From an uncultured Oscillospiraceae bacterium (lineage in GTDB: Bacteria > Bacillota > Clostridia > Oscillospirales > Oscillospiraceae), in assembly GCA_947589545.1 (NCBI GenBank), contig CANQBA010000026.1, positions 1-47,946 on the forward strand: DNA of 47,946 nt, read 5' to 3'. Below are positions 36,960-45,376 of the stretch, in pieces. The notes beneath the pieces are model-generated. The model was not told where the DNA came from and did no database searches. It saw only the letters and a program-made list of their open reading frames with translations. A program made the position numbers and the translations under genes. The first letter of the stretch is position 1. Each line of letters starts with the position of its first letter.

Positions 36960-37582
36960 TCATGCTATTTCCAGATCCAGCTCAGCAACCTGTATGAGGA
37001 TGTCCTCCAGCTCCTGGGGCATGTCGTCCAGGATGCCAATGTCCCGGTAGTGAATGACGATGTCCTGTGGAGCGCTGTGGGAATACTTCTTGGCGCGCTC
37101 GCCGACTTCGATGCGCTTGATGAAGGTATGGAGAAGCTCCGGGGTCAGCTCGTTTATCTCCGTGTACATTCGGGCATTCTCCAGGAAACGGTCGAAGTTG
37201 GAGGTGGAGTCCTTTAGTTCCTGTAAGTGGGCGGTCAGCTCCGGGAAGGCATTTTTGATGTTCTCCTGCTCGGTTGTATAGGATTCTGTATTGCTCCTCG
37301 GGAATCCTGCCAAGGACGTTGTCCTCATAGAGACGCTTGAACAGGGACATAAGTTCGCTTTGACGCTTGGTCATAGCGGAAATCTGCTTTTCGAGGCTTC
37401 GTATCTCCTTTTGAGCCTCTTTTGTGCGTTTCATGCCGATGTACTCCGTCGGCGGCGTACTTCTCTAACAATAGTCTCTGGTTCTGGATGCTGTTGGAGT
37501 CGTCCTCCTTGCCGCTTCGCTTTTGCGTATCCTCCTGGCTCAGCCGGCCATAGAGGATGGTGTATTTTTCTTGGCTTGCCAT
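36960..37582 (-). pseudogene. Serine recombinase remnant (resolvase/TndX type)
   Basis: The N-terminal 35 residues (MASQEKYTILYGRLSQED, SNSIQNQRLLLEKYAAD) match the start of large serine recombinases. The frame then jumps to the C-terminal coiled coil and DUF4368-like tail (RTKEAQKEIRSLEKQISAMTKRQ; FDRFLENARMYTEINELTPELLHTFIKRIEVGE). The jump lies near 37440 and a further frameshift near 37290-37330. Most of the catalytic and zinc-ribbon regions are deleted, so it cannot be active. It marks an old Tn4451- or ICE-like insertion next to eno. Confidence 0.85.
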
Positions 37583-37640
37583 ATTTCCTCCGGGCAAGCC
37601 GGTACAGTAGTACAACAATACTGCAAGGCTTGCCCGAAGT

Positions 37641-37888
37641 CTATACTCTTTTCAAACTTTTTTGAGGTCGCTGTCTATGGATCTCGTTGCGCTTGGCGTC
37701 TGAGAGGACAGCGGATACGACAGTCATGTATTTTTATACCGTGGCCTCCTGAATGGGCTTGCCCCGATGGGTCTGTCTGCGAATCTCCGTTAGCATATTC
37801 TCCAGGACGATAGGGCGAATGTCCTTGATCTTGACCGCGCCAATGTACGGGTAGACCTTTCAGATTTTTTCACAATGCTTGCCATCAT
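37641..37888 (-). pseudogene. Tyrosine integrase remnant
   Basis: From an ATG after AAGGAGATAAAC the frame reads a few integrase-like residues, then after a shift continues GAVKIKDIRPIVLENMLTE and, past an in-frame TAA, KYMTVVSAVLSDAKRNEI. This is the SAM-like core-binding domain of phage/Tn916-type integrases. The catalytic domain is absent. It is a second recombinase remnant within 400 bp of the first. I see nothing convincing in 37889-38090. Confidence 0.75.
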
Positions 37889-38090
37889 GTTTATCTCCTT
37901 ATATGTTTTGGGCGTTCATCTTCGTTAGCGGGGCAGGCTGCTCGCTGGATCTTACTTTTTGAGCGGAGCGCCCTTGTCGGATTTTGTCAATATGGAATTG
38001 GCTTCATGGCGGCTGCCTCCTGTCAGCCGCCGTATCTATCAACGATCAGCCATTGCCTCGTCTGAGTGAAAAAAAGAACCAGCGGCTTAT

Positions 38091-38488
38091 TCAAAACCGC
38101 CGCTTGCCGTTGACTTTGAAATTTGAGCGTGGGAAATTACCTGCCCAGCAGCGGTTTTTTCTTTTCTGCCGCTGGGCAGATGGTCGATCTGTGAATAATA
38201 AGAGCCGATGTCCCGTGAGGTATCTCACAAAATCATCGGCTGTGCATCTGGCTCTATGCCTGTTTTCAGTTATCTCATCTTTCTTGGACTGCGTATCGCC
38301 ACTTTTCTCTCTCCTGCGCAGCCGACTGAAGAGTGTTGTCATGAGCACGGGCAGGGTGAGCAGCTTTGCGGGATGCGTCTCGGTGATAAAGCGGATGGGA
38401 CAGTTTTCCCCCAGGAGGATCCCGATAAGCACCAATCCCCAGAGGATCAAAAAAAATCCTCAAGGGCGGTATATATTTTAAGCTTCAT
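38091..38488 (-). pseudogene. Small membrane protein with a frameshift at a T8 run
   Basis: ATG at 38488 follows AAGGAGG and reads MKLKIYTALEDFF, then stops at TGA within a run of eight T (minus strand; 38456-38449). A one-base slip on the run joins it to an open frame beginning LILWGLVLIGILLGENCPI, a hydrophobic segment, and a charged tail of about 85 residues. It may be a broken gene, a phase-variable gene or a programmed -1 frameshift. It lies just downstream of an XRE regulator with a similar frameshift, which favours decay. Confidence 0.5.
38141..38179. terminator. Hairpin CTGCCCAGC/GCTGGGCAG
   Basis: A 9-bp perfect stem around a T-rich loop, inside the tail of the frameshifted membrane-protein frame. 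This suggests the true end of that gene lies upstream of it. Confidence 0.4.
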
Positions 38489-38641
38489 CAGAGTGCCCTC
38501 CTTGCGAAATGCGCTTCTATAAACGGAGCTTCGCGGCTCTTAACTTCGCACCGTAGCGGCTGGTACAGAGTACCGCAGTGATGAGCGCGCACGTCACAAG
38601 GCCCAGGACTCCGTTCGCGATCGCCTCGGCAGGCTGTGTAT

Positions 38642-39010
38642 CTATAGCCCTGAGAAATTAATTGCCACGTAAACCGCTATCCCCACAAGCCCCACAATAC
38701 AGACAATGTGCAATCTCTTTGCGAAGGATCTCTTTTCGGCATTGTTGTACTCTGCAATCTTCAGTAATGTTTCTTCTTCGTGTTTGTCCATGCTTCTGTC
38801 TTTCCTTTCGCCATCTAAAATTTCTCCGATTTTCACTTTGTAAATCTTCGACATCTGAATAAGCAAATCAAAGTCCGGCATTGTCACGCCGTTTTCCCAA
38901 CGGGAAACACTTCGATTGGATACGCCCAGCATCTCTGCAAGCTGCCCCTGCGTCAATGCTTTTTCACTGCGAAGCTCTTTAAGAAACTTTCCAACTTTTT
39001 GCTGATCCAT
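38642..39010 (-). CDS. XRE-family regulator with C-terminal membrane helix, tail frameshifted
   Basis: 122 residues. N-terminal HTH_3 (about 5-62; GKFLKELRSEKALTQGQLAEMLGVSNRSVSRWENG), linker, then a membrane helix (about 100-120). The frame ends at TAG, but a neighbouring frame continues with RAIDTQPAEAIANGVLG and a second hydrophobic helix, ending YGAKLRAAKLRL at 38517. XRE proteins of this kind normally carry two helices, so a frameshift near 38655 has probably clipped the second one. Start after AAAGGGGGTG. The DNA-binding part looks intact. Confidence 0.8.
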   Translation of the reverse strand: MDQQKVGKFLKELRSEKALTQGQLAEMLGVSNRSVSRWENGVTMPDFDLLIQMSKIYKVKIGEILDGERKDRSMDKHEEETLLKIAEYNNAEKRSFAKRLHIVCIVGLVGIAVYVAINFSGL

Positions 39011-39033
39011 GATGTGTTCACCCCCTTTCGCGT

Positions 39034-39120
39034 TCAGAATAGCGCATCGGGCGGGAAAAGTACAGGACAGAGACTGAGAATTATGCCAATTACATATTGA
39101 CAAAGCCTGTATTCAAACAT
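39034..39120 (-). CDS. Possible 28-residue hydrophobic peptide
   Basis: ATG 39120 is preceded by GGAGGACGGAGCA and followed by 28 codons with a hydrophobic middle (YVIGIILSLCPVLF). It lies between a promoter (39153-39182) and the XRE gene. It could be a toxin-like or leader peptide, or only a remnant. No homology is recognised. Confidence 0.3.
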   Translation of the reverse strand: MFEYRLCQYVIGIILSLCPVLFPPDALF

Positions 39121-39152
39121 TGCTCCGTCCTCCTTTGAAGTGCTTACTTCAT

Positions 39153-39182
39153 ATTATACTCGGTCAGCCGAATAAAAGGCAA
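39153..39182 (-). promoter_or_regulatory. Promoter ahead of the XRE regulator, with operator-like palindrome
   Basis: On the minus strand TTGCCT (39182-39177) and TATAAT (39158-39153) are 18 bp apart. A palindrome GAAGT-4-ACTTC at 39137-39150 begins 2 bp after the -10 and may be the regulator's own operator. The rest of 39183-39320 contains a GC-rich CCCCGC/GCGGGG hairpin and no gene I can support. Confidence 0.5.
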
Positions 39183-39320
39183 GGAATTAACGGTGCGGAT
39201 TAGATGGATTATTTACCCTGGCTGAGGTGAGCCTTCTTGGCCTCGGTTCGAATTCGGTTCGCTTCTCCTCCCCCCGCACGTCAGCGGACGCGCGGGGTGC
39301 GAGTTTTTGCGCGCCCGGTA

Positions 39321-40217
39321 TCACGATGCCACCTCCAAGCGTTCGTGGGTACCTGCGGCGACGTGTGCGGTCACAGGGTCGATGTTGGTGACCAACTCCA
39401 TGGGAGTGCCGATAAAATTTCCGCGGGCTTTCACGAACGCAGAGAGCAGAGAAATGAGGTTGTCGGATTTATTGACCGGCAGAAGCGTTTCCTCCACGTC
39501 CCAGACGTTGCACTCGCTCCTGACCAGAGACAGCTCCCGGTATTCTATGTCCCGCCCGATGCAGTAGAGCGTGGCTTGTCCGCTCCCACGTCCTTCCTCC
39601 ACCAGCGTAAAGCTGGAGTCCACCGCTCCGCTGATAGCCGTAGTGCCGGAGATGCGCTTGAACACATCATCGTCCGCGTTCTCCTTTCGCAGATGGTGGA
39701 TGAGCAGGATGGCGAAGCCGTGCGCATCGGCAATCTTCTTCAATGCCGACAGATCCGAGTAGCCGTTGGCGTAGGTGTTGTCCCGCTTTGTGCTTCTCAC
39801 CATCTGCAAGGTGTCGATAATGACCAGCGACGTGTCAGGGTGTTCGGTAAGGAACGTCTCCAACTGTTCCTCCAGACCCGCGCCCACCACCCGGCTCTCC
39901 GTGCAGAAGTGGACGTTGGCCGGGGCGTCCTCCGTAATCTCGAAGAGCCGGTTCTGGATTCGCAGCGTCGAGTCCTCGAGACAGAGATACAACGTCGTAC
40001 CCTGGCGAACAGCCATTCCCCACACCGGCTCTCCCTTCGCCACCGTCACCGCCAGCCATAGGGCCAACCAGGACTTCCCCACCTTCGGGGCGCCCGCCAA
40101 AATGTGCAGGCCTTGGGACAGCAGGGAGTCCACGATGAAGTTAGGCGGACGAATGGGTTCGTTCATCAGCTCCTCGCCGGTGACGGTTTTCAATCGTTGC
40201 GTGTTTGTTGGTTTCAT
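39321..40217 (-). CDS. RepA-like AAA/RecA-fold ATPase of mobile-element origin
   Basis: 298 residues. Walker A GAPKVGKSW near 48, a Walker B strand SLVIIDTLQM near 138 and the AILLIHHLRK sensor strand near 178 place it with AAA_25/RepA-type helicase-like ATPases of phages and ICEs. The end (LVTNIDPVTAHVAAGTHERLEVAS) does not look like the usual C-terminus and may be altered. Start at ATG 40217 after GGAGG; the frame upstream is a shadow of the divergent gene. A terminator-like hairpin lies directly ahead of the ribosome site. Confidence 0.82.
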   Translation of the reverse strand: MKPTNTQRLKTVTGEELMNEPIRPPNFIVDSLLSQGLHILAGAPKVGKSWLALWLAVTVAKGEPVWGMAVRQGTTLYLCLEDSTLRIQNRLFEITEDAPANVHFCTESRVVGAGLEEQLETFLTEHPDTSLVIIDTLQMVRSTKRDNTYANGYSDLSALKKIADAHGFAILLIHHLRKENADDDVFKRISGTTAISGAVDSSFTLVEEGRGSGQATLYCIGRDIEYRELSLVRSECNVWDVEETLLPVNKSDNLISLLSAFVKARGNFIGTPMELVTNIDPVTAHVAAGTHERLEVAS

Positions 40218-40234
40218 GTATGACCTCCATTCAT

Positions 40235-40269
40235 AAAAAATAAGGACGGGCCTCGCGGCACACGTCCTT
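40235..40269 (-). terminator. Terminator-like hairpin directly upstream of the RepA-like gene
   Basis: On the minus strand AAGGACG, a 14-nt loop, CGTCCTT, then ATTTTTT, ending about 12 nt before the GGAGG of the downstream gene. Nothing on the minus strand ends here now. It is either a leader attenuator or the scar of a lost upstream gene. Confidence 0.6.
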
Positions 40270-40307
40270 CTACTTGTATTTTGTGACAAAAAGAGTAAGA
40301 TTATAAA

Positions 40308-40961
40308 ATGGCAGGACAAACTATTTTTCAGGTGGGACAATTTATGGACGGCAGGATCATTTTCTACACCTACGGGACGACCATGGAGCTGAAAGGACAC
40401 CCCTTTTCCGCAGGTGAGCTGACGGAAAACCTGATCAATCTCACACCCGACGACTACGACGTCATCCGCACAAAGGCAGAGCGCGTCATTACCGACAGCT
40501 TGCAGGCCCTGATGAAGGCCGACTACATGCTGGCGCTGTCCAGCGGATACAACATCCGCCGGTGTCTCATATGTCACCGGTACTTCCCGGTGAAGTCCGG
40601 CGTCCACGCGCTCTACTGCGAGGGGGCCTGTCCCCACGCACCGCAGTACACCTGCCGTCAGTTCGGCTCCTATGAGAGGCAGAAGGAGCTGGCGCGGGAC
40701 ATTCCGAAGGTGCGGGTGAAGGTCACCGCCTTTGAGCGGATCACCAAAGACGCCAAGCGCGGGGCCATCTCCAAGGAGGACGAGCGGAGGGCCAGGGACT
40801 ACGTCCGGGACAAGCTCTATGAAGTCCTGCGCCGCAACGACATCTCCGTTGACGATTTCGAGTCCAGCGTATCATCCGAAAGGATATACTCCGTTCTGAA
40901 CATCACCCGCACGGCTAAGCCACGGGGCCGTCCGAGAAAGACTGGCGGTGAGGACACGTGA
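40308..40961 (+). CDS. DUF6076-like zinc-binding protein
   Basis: 217 residues, function unknown. A cluster C86-x2-C89, C104, C108, H110 and C116 (RRCLICHRYFPVKSG, YCEGACPHAPQYTCRQFG) is typical of the zinc-finger region of DUF6076 proteins on clostridial mobile elements. The C-terminus is basic (AKPRGRPRKTGGE) and resembles an AT-hook. The start is uncertain: ATG 40308 lacks a ribosome site, while ATG 40344 has AGGTGGG at a good distance. The protein may be an N-terminally shortened relic. It overlaps the sigma-like remnant by 4 bases. Confidence 0.7.
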   Translation: MAGQTIFQVGQFMDGRIIFYTYGTTMELKGHPFSAGELTENLINLTPDDYDVIRTKAERVITDSLQALMKADYMLALSSGYNIRRCLICHRYFPVKSGVHALYCEGACPHAPQYTCRQFGSYERQKELARDIPKVRVKVTAFERITKDAKRGAISKEDERRARDYVRDKLYEVLRRNDISVDDFESSVSSERIYSVLNITRTAKPRGRPRKTGGEDT

Positions 40962-41320
40962 CAAACGAGGGATCCCTTTCGGAGCTCTGCGAGAAGAACC
41001 GAGGGCTCATACACAGCCTCGCCCTGAAGACAGCGAAATTGTTCAACTGCCTGGGCCGGGGCGGGTACGCAGAAGAGACGCTGTCGGAGCTGGACAGCGT
41101 TGGATGGTGGCGTTTATTGAATGTGTGCGCGGTGGCAAATACGACCCGGCCCAGGGGCCGCTGACGGCGTTTGTCGCGCCATTCATCGAGTCAGCCATGC
41201 GCCGATACATGGAGAGCAGCCTGGGCGCTCTCTCCCTGGACCCGCGCAGTATGGCCCTGGTTCGAAAGGTCAAGCGGCTTCGGAATGTGGACGGTCTTTC
41301 CGATTGTGTTAGATACACTA
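40958..41320 (+). pseudogene. Sigma-70-like factor remnant, frameshifted and truncated
   Basis: Frame 1 from ATG 40958 reads LSELCEKNRGLIHSLALKTAK and ends ELDSVGW. The reading then continues in another frame as VAFIECVRGGKYDPAQGPLTAFVAPFIESAMRRYMESS, ending ALVRKVKRLRNVDG. Together they resemble sigma region 2 of mobile-element sigma factors. The shift lies near 41100, and the region 4 part is absent. It starts 4 bases inside the DUF6076-like gene, so the two were one operon. Confidence 0.65.
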
Positions 41321-41365
41321 ACGGCAGCATGGTAGTATGCATAATATTTCATTTCGGTATAGAAT

Positions 41366-41401
41366 CACAGCCATGTACCCTGAACCGCGTACATGGCTGT
41401 G
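41366..41401. terminator. 13-bp perfect inverted repeat at the right edge of the remnant region
   Basis: CACAGCCATGTAC, 10-nt loop, GTACATGGCTGTG, with no T run on either side. It separates the sigma-like remnant from the thioredoxin reductase gene. Confidence 0.5.
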
Positions 41402-41488
41402 TCCGTTCCAATCTTGTCTAACAGTGTTTTTTGTAATTTTGATCTAAACCCGATTTACGACTAATCGATAAAAACCTCGCGCTGTTTT

Positions 41489-42355
41489 TTAAACGTTTTC
41501 ATTCTTTTCCGCCAGGTACTCCACCACGCTGTGGGCGGCGACGTTGCCCTCGCCCACGGCCTTGGCGTACTGGTAGGGGCGGCCCGTGCAGTCCCCCGCG
41601 GCAAAGACACCGGGAAGGTTGGTGGCCATAGCCCTGTCCACGGCGATGTGGCCTTTTTCCGTTACAAGTCCGGGCAGGAGCGTGGAGAGGGCCACGGACT
41701 CCCGGAGGATGAAGACGCCGTCCACGGGGATCACATCGCCGGAGGCGGTGCGCACACCGGTGACGCGCTCATCGCCCAGGATGGCGGCGGGCGTCACACC
41801 CATCATCGTCACGTTCGTCAGATCCGCCCCGCAGTCCTTGTACCCGGCGAAGAGGACGGCGCTGCCGGAGAGGCCGGAGAGGTAGTCCGCCTCGTGCTCG
41901 AAGCGCCGGGAGCCCAGGACAATGGCGATCCTCCTGCCCCGGTAGAGCTCCCCGTCGCAGGTGGCGCAGTAGCTGACGCCCCGGCCCAGAAGCTCGCTCT
42001 CCCCCGGCAGTGTCTTCGTGTTGGCGGCCCCGGTGGTGAGGATCAGTGTTTTGGCCTCGTAAAAATCGTTATCCGCCATGACGGCAAAGCCGCGCCTCAT
42101 GCGGCTGACGGAGTTGACCATCTGCTCCGTGATTTCGATGCCCATGGCGTCTAAATGCCTGAGATACGCCTCCCGGAGCTGCGCCCCGGTGACGTCGGGG
42201 AGGCCGGGGTAGTTGCGCACCAGCTCCGCCTTTCCCACCTTGGCGCTGAGTTCCCGGCTTCCGAACCAGATAAAGCTCTTGCCCAAGATCTTCAGATTCA
42301 GCGCCGCCGACACGCCCGCCGGGCCGGCGCCGATAATCGCCGCGTCATAGATCAT
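41489..42355 (-). CDS. Thioredoxin reductase-like flavoprotein lacking NADPH motifs (FFTR-like)
   Basis: 288 residues. FAD-binding GAGPAGVSAA at 9-18 and ATNLPGVFAAGDC near the end; redox pair C130/C133 in CATCDG. In the domain that normally binds NADPH, the GGGxSAxEEA stretch reads LGSRRFEHEADYL (147-159) and the HRRxxxR motif is absent (VLFAGYKDCGAD). Clostridial ferredoxin-dependent flavin thioredoxin reductases (FFTR) lack exactly these motifs, so the electron donor may be ferredoxin; this is inference. It lies 14 bp downstream of a thioredoxin gene, its likely substrate. Confidence 0.85.
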   Translation of the reverse strand: MIYDAAIIGAGPAGVSAALNLKILGKSFIWFGSRELSAKVGKAELVRNYPGLPDVTGAQLREAYLRHLDAMGIEITEQMVNSVSRMRRGFAVMADNDFYEAKTLILTTGAANTKTLPGESELLGRGVSYCATCDGELYRGRRIAIVLGSRRFEHEADYLSGLSGSAVLFAGYKDCGADLTNVTMMGVTPAAILGDERVTGVRTASGDVIPVDGVFILRESVALSTLLPGLVTEKGHIAVDRAMATNLPGVFAAGDCTGRPYQYAKAVGEGNVAAHSVVEYLAEKNENV

Positions 42356-42369
42356 GACAGCTCCCCCGT

Positions 42370-42684
42370 TCAGCCGTAGTAATACTGACCGATTCTCTCC
42401 GTCAGCTCGTCGTAGTCTAAAAGCCCCACGACCCGCTCCTTCAGTTCGCCGTTCATGACAAACATCACCGTGGGGACGGCGTCGATGTGGTTATCGGCGC
42501 CCAGGCGCGGGTAGGCGGAGGTGTTGACCTTCACGATGTTGACGAAGGGCAGCTCGGCGGCGATGTCCTCCAAGTACCTTGCCAGCACCTTGCAGGGGCC
42601 GCAGGAGTCGGAGAAGAAGTCCACGATGACAAAACCGTCCCGGTAGAGCTGGTCGTAATTATCGTAATTTGCGTAATTGATCAT
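42370..42684 (-). CDS. Thioredoxin
   Basis: 104 residues with the CGPC active site (residues 28-31, SDSCGPCKVLARYL) and the cis-Pro motif AVPTVMFV. Reduces disulfides in cytoplasmic proteins. No signal peptide. It precedes the reductase gene, with which it probably forms a redox pair, and follows the PPIase-like gene in the same operon. Confidence 0.93.
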   Translation of the reverse strand: MINYANYDNYDQLYRDGFVIVDFFSDSCGPCKVLARYLEDIAAELPFVNIVKVNTSAYPRLGADNHIDAVPTVMFVMNGELKERVVGLLDYDELTERIGQYYYG

Positions 42685-42715
42685 GCTGATCGCTCCTTAT
42701 TTGAAAATATGGAAA

Positions 42716-43618
42716 TTAAAGGGTAACTCCCTCTTTGAGCCTTTGGAGGGCCAGCAATTCCAGCCCGTCCATATAGTTCCCGCCCACCTCGTTGAGCAGA
42801 TATTCCAGCGCCGGGTGGGCCTGACGGGCCTCGTCAGGGGTCTGGCCCCGGTCGGTAAAGCGACTGAGGTACGTCTCGTAGTCCTCCCGCGCGGGGGCTT
42901 TCCCACAGCGCTCCAGATCTGCCATCCCCAGGAGGGCGCACTGGAGTGAGAAGGTTCCGGCGTTGGCCATGCTCTCGCGGATAGCCCGGGCCGTCTCCTC
43001 GTCCAGATCCTCCGGGATGTGGAGATTTTTCTGGGTGAGGGCGTTGGCGAAGGCCACCTCGGTGGCGTCCAGTTCAAATTCCGAGGCGTTGATGATACCG
43101 CCCGCTAGGGCCGGATACGCCTCGTCGGCGGCCTCCTCCAGCTCCTCCTCAAACTGCTTTCCCCGGCAATAGGTCAGGATATCCGCACCGGTGCGAATGT
43201 AGGCAAGCCCACAGCGGGCGGCCAGCGCGTCGTCCGGCTCCGGCAGGCGCTCCCGGCGGACGGCCTCCACCGTCACGGTGACGCTCTGGCCCTTGACCGT
43301 CACCTCCCCGGTCTTCCCCACGGGCCAGCCCAGGAGGGCGTTTTCCAGCTCTTTGGAGAAAAGCCCCAATCCCGCCCGGAAGCTCACGTGCTCCCGATTG
43401 AAGCGGGGATTTTCGGACCGGCAGGTGACGGTCACCGTGTCGTGAGCGCCGATTTTCCCGGCATCCTCCGTCACGGCAAACCGGCGGAGGAAGTTTTCCA
43501 GGTCGCGCCTATACCGGGCCTCGTCGGCCTGAAGATGGGGCGTAAGCTCCGATAAGTCCACGCTCCAGGGGTCCCCGGCCCGCAAGAGCTTTGATTTCAG
43601 CGTCAGCTTTTCAGACAT
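42716..43618 (-). CDS. Trigger-factor-like / FKBP-type peptidyl-prolyl isomerase-like protein
   Basis: 300 residues. A beta-rich FKBP-type domain (about 45-130) has GAHDTVTVTC, GLGLFSKELENALLGWPVGK and VTVTVEAVRRERLPEPDD, which parallels the PPIase domain of trigger factor. The rest (130-300) is helical and acidic, like a substrate-binding arm. There is no N-terminal ribosome-binding domain and no signal peptide. It may be a cytoplasmic folding helper. Catalytic activity is uncertain because FKBP active-site aromatics are not clearly kept. It lies between the exporter genes and thioredoxin. Confidence 0.65.
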   Translation of the reverse strand: MSEKLTLKSKLLRAGDPWSVDLSELTPHLQADEARYRRDLENFLRRFAVTEDAGKIGAHDTVTVTCRSENPRFNREHVSFRAGLGLFSKELENALLGWPVGKTGEVTVKGQSVTVTVEAVRRERLPEPDDALAARCGLAYIRTGADILTYCRGKQFEEELEEAADEAYPALAGGIINASEFELDATEVAFANALTQKNLHIPEDLDEETARAIRESMANAGTFSLQCALLGMADLERCGKAPAREDYETYLSRFTDRGQTPDEARQAHPALEYLLNEVGGNYMDGLELLALQRLKEGVTL

Positions 43619-43642
43619 ATGTACCTCCTGTTTTATACGGTT

Positions 43643-45376
43643 TTATACCGCGGCCATCTGGCGGAAGAGGGCGCTGTCGCGCCGGACGGCGCCTAAGTCG
43701 CCGCTGGCCTCCACCGTGCCGTTATTTAAAACCACAATGTTGTCCGCTTTTTCAATGAGCTTCATATCGTGACTGACCAGAATCACGGTTTTCCCTGCCA
43801 TAGCGTCCCGCAGGCTCTCCAGAACCTTCTCCTCGTTCACCGCGTCGATACCGCTGGTGGCCTCGTCCATGATGAGGTAGTCGGGCCGTCGCAGTAAGAT
43901 CCGCGCCGCCGCCAGCCGCTGGAGCTCGCCGCCGGAGAACTTGCCGTCAAACTTGCTCAGGGGCTCGTCAAGCCCCTAGGGCCGCGCGTTGATGAATCCG
44001 TCGGCCTGGGCGAGACGGGCGCACTCCATAATCTCCCCGTCCGTGACCTCCCGCGTAAGGCCGTAGATCAGGTTCTCCCGAACCGTTCCCTTCACCATCT
44101 GATCCCCCTGGAAGAGATAGCCCAGATGGGAGCGCCACTGACTGAGATCCACGGCGTCCAGCCTGTCGTCCCCCAGCCGGATCTGGCCGGAATCGGGGTC
44201 GGCAAACCGCTCTAAGAGCTTGATGACCGTGGATTTTCCGCTGCCGTTCTCCCCCACGATGGCCGTCACGCGCCCGGCAGGGATGGTGAAGCTCACGTCC
44301 CGCAGCACGTCCGCGCCCTCATTGTAGGCGAAGCTCACGTTTTCAAAGACGATGTCCTGGTTCTCCGCGGGGACGTTCTCCCCGCCCTCCAGCTTCTCGT
44401 CCTCCATCTCCGAGAGCCGCGCGATGGTGGAGCAGGAGCCGTGGGCCTGCTTTAAGAGCTGCCACACGGCGGTAATCATGAAGGTATTGGACATGAAGAG
44501 CATGAAGTAGTTATAGAGGTTCACCATCTGCACCTGCTTCATGGTTCCCGCCCGGACCATGGCCGTGGCGACGAGCAACAGAATGATCTCGTTTACGTAC
44601 ATGGAGAAGGAGCCGATGGGGCCCTGGAAGATGAAGCGGTTTTCCCGGCGCACGTCGGCCCGGTACTTCTCCTGGCTGGCCCGGACGCCCTTCTCGTACT
44701 CCTCGTCCTCGGTGCGGCAGGTCTTGATGTGCAGGAGGTTGGGCAGCCGCTCCCCGAAGAAGCTGGTGATGGCGGCGTAGGCCGCGTTGGTGATGCGCTC
44801 CATGGTGAACTGCATCTTGCCGCAGGCCCAGGAGGTCAAAATGGTGATGGGAATGGCCGACAGCATGATGAGGGACAGGGATTTGTAGAGCTTATACATC
44901 TTGGCGAAGTTGGTGTAGATGCCGTAGACGATGGACCAGAACTGGATGAGCACCGCTAAAGCGGCGTAGGCCCCCGCCGTGTCCTGAGTGACGCGGGAGA
45001 CGAAGCGCTGGGGATCCTCCTTATCGTAGACCGACATGGGAAGGTGGATGAGCTTGCGCCAGACGGAGTGCTGGACGTTCCGGCGGGTCATCCGGGACGT
45101 CAGCTCATTGACGCTCCCCTGCAGGCCCTCAATAATTCCGTATAAGACGGTCATCACCAGATACCCCGCCAGCCAGCCGCCCTCGGTGACGGCGCCGGTC
45201 ATGATGGCGGAGGTGTAGGGCACCAGCCTGGACTCCGCCTCCTTTACCCCGAAGCTGAGAATAAAGACGATAATCAGCATGACCCAGGGGATCTTCACCC
45301 TGCGGTAGAATTTGAAAAGCGCCTTCCAGGAGGACTTGGCGTCCATTTTGTTGTCTTTTTTGACTTCTTTACGCAT
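43643..45376 (-). pseudogene. ABC exporter half-transporter interrupted by an in-frame amber codon
   Basis: The full reading is 577 codons: membrane domain (about 28-310, six helices), then the nucleotide-binding domain with Walker A GENGSGKST at 375-383. A TAG at 43978-43976 (codon 467) stops the frame after FINARP. The same frame continues with GLDEPLSKFDGKFSGGELQR, Walker B and the H-loop (LVSHDMKL) to 43643. A single G-to-T change of a GAG codon would explain it. If not read through, the protein lacks signature, Walker B and switch and could not hydrolyse ATP normally. Its start overlaps the partner gene by 8 bases. Confidence 0.85.

Noticed and set aside
39240-39310. GGTTCGAATTC resembling a tRNA T-loop, possibly an attachment site
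   Set aside because: The flanking bases do not form the T-arm or an acceptor stem, and no other tRNA arms are present.
43976-43978. Pyrrolysine insertion at the amber codon
   Set aside because: No pyl genes or PYLIS-like evidence in the window, and ABC ATPases are not known pyrrolysine proteins; kept only as a remote option.
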